Assembly: GCA_016744455.1 (NCBI GenBank)
Contig: JADGEI010000011.1
Span: forward strand, 12,569 to 76,568
Direction of reading: 5' to 3'
Origin: Alcanivoracaceae bacterium
GTDB taxonomy: Bacteria; Pseudomonadota; Gammaproteobacteria; Xanthomonadales; Marinicellaceae
Length of the DNA stretch: 64,000 bases
In this document: positions 18,508-29,354 of the stretch, piece after piece
How positions within the stretch are numbered: position 1 is the stretch's first letter
How the letters are laid out: each line of letters starts with the position of its first letter
Position numbers and translations under genes: made by a program
Notes under the pieces: model-generated
What the model saw: the letters and a program-made list of their open reading frames with translations, nothing else
What the model was told of the DNA's origin: nothing
Databases searched by the model: none

Positions 18508-20246
18508 TCAAAACTCGAAGCAAATATCACATCTAAATTATTGTTTTCTGAATTAAATGTAACAGTGGTATTGATGAAATCTCCTGTGCCATTGGGTATT
18601 CTTGATAAACTTTCTTCTTTTTCTTGTGTGCTATAGGTGGCTGAATCAATCAACGTACCATCTAAATATGATAGATAAATATTTCCACCATCTTTGTCCA
18701 AGCTAAATTTTGTATGTAAACCAACTTGGTGAGGGTCTTTATCTGCCCAAATAATCAAGTAACCATTCGCAGGAATGACTGCATTTTCTGGAAGTTCCCA
18801 CTTATGAAGAAAGGTATCAGTATCACTTAAAAAATAATTGGCTAATGAGATTGGGCTTGCTGTGTTATTGTATAATTCTATCCAGTCATCAAAATCTCCA
18901 TCCTGATCAAACCATGGACTATCATCATCATTGCGAGCCATGAATTCGTTAACCACTACATCTTGCGGATCAATTGGTGCATTTAATGCTGTACAAACAT
19001 GCCCTTCTTGTGCCATTTCAGCTTCAACAACGGCTCTTCTGTCAATTAAAAACTTCTTCATGCCTTGAGTTCCAGGACCACCAAAGGCACCATTCCATGT
19101 ATCCGCATTAATGAAATTATTCAAATCTACTGTATTAAAAAAATCATTGCTTGAACCCCACTCATTAATGACAAGATTTAATTGACTATCAAGCATAGGA
19201 TAAACTCTTTCACTGGTGTAATTAACCGCTAAAATTTCACACATATAATCCAATATTCTAGTGCGGTAAGCAGGAGTCTCAAAGACTCTTTTGGTGAGAA
19301 CCTTACTTTGATTCATCTGGATTAGCTCCAGATCACCATCGCCTGCTATATTTCTATCAAAGGCAAAGTTATAATCCCATGGTAGCCAGTGCATTTTATC
19401 TATTTTGGGTTCATAATACATATACCAATTTCTGCCATGATCTATATAGGAATCCCAATTGTTAATTAAGAGATCTATTGCTAAAATTCTAAAATATTCA
19501 TCTAGTTCAAAAATATCAGACAATTGATTAGCGAATTCTGTATTTGTTGCTGTGTTTATAAATTCAATAAAACCTAAAAATTTGGTCCAATCATCTTCCG
19601 TTTCGTTTGTCTGTAGTTCAAATGGATAATCGGCCTGTGTATTTCCTGGCGACCACTCTAAGTTTGAATTGCCTTTGTTTTTCCATAGATTTCCGTCATT
19701 ATCGGAGAAATTACGTTTGAGGTATTTTTTATCGACTTGTTCAATTAATCCATAAACACCCCAAAACACATCATTTACATAGATTTTAGCATGTGCAACC
19801 CTAGGCCCAGGTACGCCATGCATTCGGAACATATCATAAGCAAGTTTATCTTTTGCGATGGCTGCATCACCTATCCCATTCATTAAATTAACTTTACGAA
19901 CGCCATCAAAAGTTCTTTCTCCATCGCTTGAAAAAATTCCGAAATTTAATTTAAGTGGTTTTTTTGTTGTGTCTGTAAAAAAATTTGATGAAAAACCTTT
20001 TTGTCTAATTCCAACATCATCCATGCTGGTTCCATCCACAATAACTGTAGCATTGCGGTAAGGTATTTCTACACCATTACTGAGCCAATTTTGATAATCA
20101 TCATCGAGCTGCTGCCAAAAATTAGGGTCTTTCGATGATATCCTTACTTCGTGTAAATAGCTCGTGTCGAATAATGAATATTGGGCAACTACATTTCCAG
20201 ATAAGAGAAGTATTCCTATCAATAAGGTGATCATTATTTTTTTCAT
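18504..20246 (-). CDS. Secreted CotH-kinase-like protein with lamin-tail domain and FE tail motif
   Basis: 580 residues. A signal peptide (about 1-21) is followed by a CotH domain (about 30-330) with IRQKGFSSN, GLIEQVDKKYL and NNWDSYIDHGRNWYMYY...WLPWDYNFAFD, the region equivalent to the kinase active site in CotH. From about 415 there is a lamin-tail-like domain (VVVNEFMARNDD, DDWIELYNN, ANYFLSDTD). CotH proteins phosphorylate secreted substrates in spore formers; in Gram-negatives the role is unknown. The protein ends in VIFASSFE, the tail shared by other secreted proteins in this window. The lipoprotein gene overlaps its end by 4 bp. Confidence 0.85.
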   Translation of the reverse strand: MKKIMITLLIGILLLSGNVVAQYSLFDTSYLHEVRISSKDPNFWQQLDDDYQNWLSNGVEIPYRNATVIVDGTSMDDVGIRQKGFSSNFFTDTTKKPLKLNFGIFSSDGERTFDGVRKVNLMNGIGDAAIAKDKLAYDMFRMHGVPGPRVAHAKIYVNDVFWGVYGLIEQVDKKYLKRNFSDNDGNLWKNKGNSNLEWSPGNTQADYPFELQTNETEDDWTKFLGFIEFINTATNTEFANQLSDIFELDEYFRILAIDLLINNWDSYIDHGRNWYMYYEPKIDKMHWLPWDYNFAFDRNIAGDGDLELIQMNQSKVLTKRVFETPAYRTRILDYMCEILAVNYTSERVYPMLDSQLNLVINEWGSSNDFFNTVDLNNFINADTWNGAFGGPGTQGMKKFLIDRRAVVEAEMAQEGHVCTALNAPIDPQDVVVNEFMARNDDDSPWFDQDGDFDDWIELYNNTASPISLANYFLSDTDTFLHKWELPENAVIPANGYLIIWADKDPHQVGLHTKFSLDKDGGNIYLSYLDGTLIDSATYSTQEKEESLSRIPNGTGDFINTTVTFNSENNNLDVIFASSFE

Positions 20247-20415
20247 ATTAGATAATTACTGTTAGATAAGTCAATCTTACAACACTAGTAGTTAAAGGGG
20301 TGTTAATTTTGTAAGAAATGTATTCTATGTTGATTTGTCAATCATATCAATGACTCATGTTATTTAGGTAAATGGTAGCCAATAGTTTGCTTGCTTTCAA
20401 AGTTAAAAGCCCATA

Positions 20416-20756
20416 GATTCCTGCCTTCGCAGGAATGACGAGGAGTGGTGGATTTCTGCCTTCGCAGGAATGACAGGAAATTGTGGATTCATGGTTTTGC
20501 GGGAATGACGAGGAGTGGTGGATTCCTGCCTTCGCAGGAATGACGAGGAGTGGTGGATTTCTGCCTTCGCAGGAATGACAGGAAATTGTGGATTCATGGT
20601 TTTGCGGGAATGGCGGGGAATGGTGGATTCCTGCCTTCGCAGGAATGACGGGAAATTGTGGATTCGTGGCTTTGTGGGAATGACGGATAAAGTTAAATTA
20701 CTGTACTTAGCATAATAACAATAACACGTCATTCCCGCGAAGGTGGGAATCCATTG
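20416..20756. repeat. 35-bp tandem palindromic repeat array, copy 1, with shared tail
   Basis: Eight head-to-tail units of exactly 35 bp run from 20416 to 20695. Each contains the inverted core TTCCTGCCTTCGCAGGAA or a variant with TTCATGGTTTTGCGGGAA. Units 1-3 and 4-6 repeat almost exactly, so there is a 105-bp higher period. A unique-looking tail (20687-20756) ends in an oppositely oriented copy of the core (CGTCATTCCCGCG). There are no spacers between units. The array begins right after the stop of the GIY-YIG gene when read on the minus strand. Confidence 0.9.
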
Positions 20757-20757
20757 T

Positions 20758-21048
20758 TTAAAGTATCTCAGGCCATAAATCATTCCATTGAGGGTTGTCT
20801 TTTTCAATTAGATTTATTTTCCACTGCCTTTTCCATTTCTTCATTTGTTTTTCTCTAGTAATTGCAGAAATCATGTCTTCATGTTGTTCGAAATATACCA
20901 ATTTATCAATTTCATATTTTTCAGAAAATCCTGCTACTAGTTTTTTCTTATGTTGCCATGTTCTTTTGACCAAGTCGCTTGTTACTCCAATGTATAAGGT
21001 TCCATTCTTTTTGTTTGATAAGATGTAAACGCATGGTTGTTTGTTCAT
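20758..21048 (-). CDS. GIY-YIG domain nuclease-like small protein
   Basis: 96 residues with the GIY-YIG fold: VYILSNKKNGTLYIGVTSDL supplies the two Tyr motifs (VYI and LYIG), R29 follows in LVKRTWQHK, and YEIDKLVYFE and AITREKQMKKWKR complete the domain, with the usual catalytic Glu in the latter region. This is the small stand-alone UPF0213-like class; its biological role is not settled. It is flanked immediately on both sides by 35-bp repeat arrays with the same tail, so the gene and repeats may have spread together. Confidence 0.9.
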   Translation of the reverse strand: MNKQPCVYILSNKKNGTLYIGVTSDLVKRTWQHKKKLVAGFSEKYEIDKLVYFEQHEDMISAITREKQMKKWKRQWKINLIEKDNPQWNDLWPEIL

Positions 21049-21062
21049 TATAAATACCTATG

Positions 21063-21370
21063 GATTCCTGCCTTCGCAGGAATGACGGGAAATTGTGGAT
21101 TCCTGCCTTCGCAGGAATGACGGGAAATTGTGGATTCCTGCCTTCGCAGGAATAACGAGGAGTGATAGATTCCTGCCTTCGCAGGAATGACGAGGAGTGA
21201 TAGGTTTCTGCCTTCGAAGGAGTGATGGGGAATGATAGATTCATGGTTTTGCGGGAATAGCGGGGAGCGATAGATTCATGGCTTTGCGGGAATGGTGGAT
21301 AAAGTTAAATTACTGTACTTAACAGAATAACAATAACACGTCATTCCCGCGTAGGCGGAAATCCATTGTT
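21063..21370. repeat. 35-bp tandem palindromic repeat array, copy 2, with shared tail
   Basis: Seven units of 35 bp occupy 21063-21307, with the same core as copy 1; units 5-7 are more decayed. The tail from 21297 to 21370 matches the tail of copy 1 at nearly every base and lies exactly 612 bp away from it, in the same orientation. On the minus strand it starts at the icd stop codon and ends 14 bp before the GIY-YIG start codon. Confidence 0.9.
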
Positions 21371-21371
21371 T

Positions 21372-24096
<2,725 letters not shown>

Positions 24097-24786
24097 ATGT
24101 CAGTTTCAAATATAAAAATCATTCAATTAAGAAAAGAACGTGGATGGTCCCAAGAAAAACTGGCCGCAATTAGCGGCTTAAGTGAAAGAACCATTCAACG
24201 AATTGAAAAAAATGGCAATTGTTCACCCGATTCTAAATTGGCATTGGCCAGTGCATTTGAAATTTCACCTCAGGTATTTTCCATAGATAAACAACCTGAT
24301 GCTGAAGATCATACAATGATAACCGATTGGGGTGGCATACTAGGCCTTTTCATATTAGGTCTCACAACACCGACAGTAATATTGTTAACGGGCACTAATG
24401 GAATGTGGGAATTAGCTAGTTTTTCACTTGTTATGGTTTTAACCGTTATGCTTTCGATTATGACTTATGGCTTTAAAAGCACACATTATTTATTTGATAA
24501 AACATCATGGATTGTTAAATACCCCAAAATTGTATCTGGCCTTGACCAACTCATCATCCAAGCCCAATTTATCATTAAAAATGCCTATATTGTCGGTGTA
24601 TTCGCAACAATCATCACAGGTTTAACTCTCGCCATACATATGCCATTAGAATTAAAGTCAATTACATCCTTCCTTACTATTATTCTAAAACCTACAATTT
24701 ATGCTATGTTGTTTGTCGAGTTTTGGTTTCGCCCGTACAAACATAAACTGGAAAAGATGTTAAGGACACAAAAGCTAAAAGAATAA
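24097..24786 (+). CDS. Membrane-anchored XRE-family regulator
   Basis: 229 residues. Residues 1-65 form a Cro/cI-type helix-turn-helix (IIQLRKERGWSQEKLAAISG, then LSERTIQRIEKNG). From about 78 there are four hydrophobic helices (GILGLFILGLTTPTVILLTG, FSLVMVLTVMLSIMTYG, NAYIVGVFATIITGLTLAI, FLTIILKPTIYAMLFVEFWF) ending in a basic tail. The layout suggests a DNA-binding domain tethered to the inner membrane, perhaps sensing a membrane signal. No obvious partner gene adjoins it; targets are unknown. Confidence 0.8.
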   Translation: MSVSNIKIIQLRKERGWSQEKLAAISGLSERTIQRIEKNGNCSPDSKLALASAFEISPQVFSIDKQPDAEDHTMITDWGGILGLFILGLTTPTVILLTGTNGMWELASFSLVMVLTVMLSIMTYGFKSTHYLFDKTSWIVKYPKIVSGLDQLIIQAQFIIKNAYIVGVFATIITGLTLAIHMPLELKSITSFLTIILKPTIYAMLFVEFWFRPYKHKLEKMLRTQKLKE

Positions 24787-24927
24787 CTGTTCATAATTAT
24801 TCACATTAGTAAAAATATCAATTTCAATCATTGCTAGAAACGATAGTTAGATGGCAATCTTTGTCAATTAATAACATACCTTGTGACACTGATGGGTGAG
24901 ATCTGAGAACGCATAATAACATTGCCA

Positions 24928-25020
24928 AATTCTTGATTAGATTGGTTTAGTTGTTTGCTAGCTTGGTGCTTGGAAAAACAAGTTGGTGAATAACCAATGC
25001 GTATTTTTTAAGTACCAAGA
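24928..25020. repeat. 93-bp direct repeat, copy 1
   Basis: This block matches 25128-25220 at all but one base, exactly 200 bp apart. It contains nested inverted repeats: CTTGGTGCTT near its middle pairs with AAGTACCAAG at its end, and TTGGT-GAATA-ACCAA sits between them. It lies beyond the groEL terminator. Confidence 0.93.
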
Positions 25021-25081
25021 GTATGTGAGTATTAAAGTGATGGGCGAGCCCCATCTTACATGTGGGTTTGTTGGCATTAAA

Positions 25082-25109
25082 AAAGCCCTGATAATTTTAT
25101 CAGGGCTTT
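25082..25109 (-). terminator. Rho-independent terminator of groES-groEL
   Basis: A perfect 12-bp stem (AAAGCCCTGATA / TATCAGGGCTTT) with a 4-base loop. Read on the minus strand it is followed by a run of six T, as expected for termination of groEL transcripts about 145 bp after the stop codon. The plus-strand side has only a short T-run. Confidence 0.9.
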
Positions 25110-25127
25110 CAAGTATACAACAAGTAT

Positions 25128-25220
25128 AATTCTTGATTAGATTGGTTTAGTTGTTTGCTAGCTTAGTGCTTGGAAAAACAAGTTGGTGAATAACCAATGC
25201 GTATTTTTTAAGTACCAAGA
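25128..25220. repeat. 93-bp direct repeat, copy 2 (groEL 3'-untranslated region)
   Basis: Second copy of the 93-bp block, differing from copy 1 by one base (GCTTAGTGCT instead of GCTTGGTGCT). It lies between the groEL stop codon and the terminator, so it should be present in the groESL mRNA, where the nested inverted repeats could fold. Confidence 0.93.
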
Positions 25221-25253
25221 TAGCGGATAAATGAGCCAATATCATCAATGAAT

Positions 25254-26918
<1,665 letters not shown>

Positions 26919-26948
26919 TTAATTGATTCGTTTATAGATAAGGTATGA

Positions 26949-27236
26949 TTATTCGACTACGCCAATAATATCGCTTTCATTCATGTACAAAAATTCTTCA
27001 CCATCTGCTTTGAATTCCGTACCTGCATATTTTCCAAATAATACAATATCACCTGCTTTAACTTCTAATGTACGCACATCACCATTTTCAAGCACTTTGC
27101 CATTGCCAACGGCTACAATAGTACCTTGCGATGGTGTTTCTTGACCTGATTCTGGGATTATGATACCACTAGCTGTTGTGGTTTCTTTAGCCTCACGTTT
27201 AACAATTACACGATCGTGTAATGGACGAATATTCAT
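26949..27236 (-). CDS. groES: Co-chaperonin GroES (10 kDa)
   Basis: 95 residues. It begins [14 protein letters not shown], has the mobile-loop region [13 protein letters not shown] that contacts GroEL, and ends in the family-typical [10 protein letters not shown]. The heptameric lid caps the GroEL ring. An AAGGAG ribosome site (complement 27243-27248) lies 6 bp before the ATG. First gene of the groES-groEL operon. Confidence 0.99.
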   Translation of the reverse strand: MNIRPLHDRVIVKREAKETTTASGIIIPESGQETPSQGTIVAVGNGKVLENGDVRTLEVKAGDIVLFGKYAGTEFKADGEEFLYMNESDIIGVVE

Positions 27237-27280
27237 TGATTTCTCCTTGATTTAGGTTATTTAAAATTAAGTTGGCAACT

Positions 27281-27308
27281 AGATAGGGTTAAATGCGTTA
27301 AATTCAAG
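27281..27308 (-). promoter_or_regulatory. Sigma-32-like heat-shock promoter of groES-groEL
   Basis: On the minus strand, CTTGAA (complement at 27303-27308) is followed after 14 bp by CCCTATCT (complement at 27281-27288). This fits the enterobacterial sigma-32 pattern CTTGAA - 13 to 15 bp - CCCCATnT with one or two differences, 45 bp before the groES start codon. The transcription start is not proved. Confidence 0.65.
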
Positions 27309-27435
27309 GAAAAAATATAATTTTTATTGAGAGTTTTGAACAACTCTAGGGCGGTGGAGAAAAGAGTGATAAATACAACACACGTATGAAGCATCCTTTA
27401 GAAGCACCATAAATTTATATATGAAAAAAGATGTT

Positions 27436-28680
27436 TTAGTCTAACTTCTTCTGAATCAACTCAATTTGTTTTTGTGCACTTTGAGATTCTTTTTTAATAT
27501 CTTTAATGTAACTGTAAACGAAAAAGATTGAAATAAGTGCAAGAGTTGCCAGTAGAGAACTTGTAATAACAAGCAACTTGTTGCGAGCAAAATATTTCTT
27601 AAACAAGTACCATCGTGTTGGCTTAGTTGCGGAAATAGGCTTGTTTAATGACCATTTATGTAAATCCTTAGCAAAATCGAACATGGTGAAATAGCGTTTA
27701 AAACTATCTGTACGTAAGGCCTTGATTAAGATGTTGCACAAATCACTATCTAAAGTTGATTCATTTAATAGTTTCTTCACATACCTTTCATCTTCTTTCT
27801 CATCGTAAGTTTCAGGCGTGAATTCTGGTAGTTTGCTGTCTTTAATTAGCAATTGTAATAGCGTTACTGCTAAAGAAAACACATCTGTTTTAGTGGTCAG
27901 AGCTTCACCTTTAATTTGCTCAGGCGACGCAATGTCAGGTGTATAAGCATTGATTCCATTGTCATCTGCTTTATAAGTAAATGCAGCAATCCCAAAATCA
28001 ACAATTTTTATATTGCCGTCTTTGTCAGTGAGAATGTTGTCTGTTTTTAAGTCTCCATGAATAATCAAATTTTCATGGGCAAACTTCATGGCATTGGCGA
28101 TTTTTTTTATCATGCAAACAATCGTGGTGTTATCAATTTTTTTCTTTTCTATATATGCATCAATTGGAATACCATCTTCGATGTACTCCATTACTAGGTA
28201 ATAAATGCCATCATCTGTTTGGCCTCCATGCAAAAATGATACGATATTAGGGTGATTTAACCTAGACAAAGTTTGTTGTTCGCGATTGAAAAGGGCGATA
28301 GTCTGTGGAGACTTGTTCAGCGACATAACTTTTATTGCTACTGGTTTTTGTACTTTTGAATCAATACGGTGTGCTTTATATATATAAGACATGCCGCCAA
28401 TAGCTATGAGTTCTGTAATTTTATAGTTGTCTAGTGTTTTACCTGTTAAATCTGTAATGGCTTTGAGTTGTTGATAAACATTTCCAGAGTTTACAACATC
28501 TAAAACGGTATTATCTTTATCAACTGCTTTAATTAATTTACTAACTCTTTGCTTTACAGCCTCAGGAATATTTTCTAATAATTGTAATTTTGACAATGCC
28601 TGTGTCTGAGGTAACTCAACCAAACTTTCAAAAATTTCAGTTGATTGCTGCCAAATTGTCCTATTATTTTTTACTATCAT
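27436..28680 (-). CDS. Membrane-anchored Ser/Thr protein kinase (Hanks type)
   Basis: 414 residues. The kinase domain covers about 86-350: glycine-rich loop AIGGMSYIYKA, ATP-binding K117 in VAIKVM, catalytic loop IHGDLKTDNIL (D210, N215), DFG at 228-230 and a SPEQIKGE activation-segment end. The usual HRD is HGD here, which is common in bacterial kinases. A single membrane helix lies near 370-393, followed by a short periplasmic, coiled-coil-like tail of about 20 residues, too small for a sensor domain. Its start overlaps the ECF sigma-factor gene by 17 bp, so kinase and sigma factor are probably made together and may act in one pathway. Confidence 0.92.
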   Translation of the reverse strand: MIVKNNRTIWQQSTEIFESLVELPQTQALSKLQLLENIPEAVKQRVSKLIKAVDKDNTVLDVVNSGNVYQQLKAITDLTGKTLDNYKITELIAIGGMSYIYKAHRIDSKVQKPVAIKVMSLNKSPQTIALFNREQQTLSRLNHPNIVSFLHGGQTDDGIYYLVMEYIEDGIPIDAYIEKKKIDNTTIVCMIKKIANAMKFAHENLIIHGDLKTDNILTDKDGNIKIVDFGIAAFTYKADDNGINAYTPDIASPEQIKGEALTTKTDVFSLAVTLLQLLIKDSKLPEFTPETYDEKEDERYVKKLLNESTLDSDLCNILIKALRTDSFKRYFTMFDFAKDLHKWSLNKPISATKPTRWYLFKKYFARNKLLVITSSLLATLALISIFFVYSYIKDIKKESQSAQKQIELIQKKLD

Positions 28681-29248
28681 TTATCTCACCCTCACTTTCT
28701 TCTAAAATAGTGACTAAAAAAGCACGCGCAATAGTCCATTGTTTATGAATGTGACTTTTGCTACACCCAAGTGTTGCTGCTATTTCTTCCAATGTCATGC
28801 CTGAAAAATAACGCATTATAGTTATATTCGCCAAATCTGGATTTATTTCCTCAAGTTGGTTTAACGCATCGTCTAATTCAAGCAATTCCATGGCTATGCC
28901 ATCATTCCCTACGATTTGACTTACACTGAAGTCTGTATGTTCCCCTTTCCTTTTTTGGCGATGATGAGAACGCACTATATCAACCAAGAAAAAACGCATG
29001 CATCGAGCTACAGTATTGTAAAAATGTTTTTTATTGGCATAGTTCTGTGGTTGACCTGCACTTAACTTGATATAACATTCACTCACCAAAGCAGTTGGAG
29101 TTAACTGCTGGCCAGGATTAAGCTTCATCAATTCATAGTGAGCCAACTGTTTAATTGAAGGATAAAGCTTATTAAACAGCTCATCATTTCCAGACGCTGC
29201 AATGCTTTCCTCAGCAATTTGGGTAATTTTGTTTAATAGTAGTTGCAT
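28664..29248 (-). CDS. ECF-type RNA polymerase sigma factor
   Basis: 194 residues with region 2 (PTALVSECYIKLSAG, HFYNTVARCMRFFLVDIVRS) and region 4 (ITIMRYFSGMTLEEIAATLG, followed by the helix-turn-helix SKSHIHKQWTIARAFL). The PTALV..CY.KL pattern belongs to the group of ECF factors often paired with Ser/Thr kinases rather than with a classical anti-sigma factor. The kinase gene overlaps its end by 17 bp. It is transcribed away from the large beta-helix protein gene at 29355, with about 106 bp between them, making that gene a plausible target. Confidence 0.9.
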   Translation of the reverse strand: MQLLLNKITQIAEESIAASGNDELFNKLYPSIKQLAHYELMKLNPGQQLTPTALVSECYIKLSAGQPQNYANKKHFYNTVARCMRFFLVDIVRSHHRQKRKGEHTDFSVSQIVGNDGIAMELLELDDALNQLEEINPDLANITIMRYFSGMTLEEIAATLGCSKSHIHKQWTIARAFLVTILEESEGEINDSKK

Positions 29249-29354
29249 ATCCTTTTACTTAATAATGACTTTTAAAACCATATTCTACCTCGAAAATAAA
29301 ACTTTTTTGTGATTATGTCGAAATTATTAATAACTTATCAAAACAAATACACCT

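Noticed and set aside
20403-21244. Open frames across the repeat arrays coding for Arg/Gln/Ser-rich proteins (FLRRQES-like)
   Set aside because: They are translations of the 35-bp palindromic repeats in various frames and have no other support.
20416-21307. CRISPR array
   Set aside because: The units are strictly contiguous with no unique spacers, and no cas genes are present.
29278-29289. Single GGTAGAATATGG half-site before the ECF sigma gene
   Set aside because: It resembles the 21-bp-spaced half-site, but only once, with no second copy at 21 bp.
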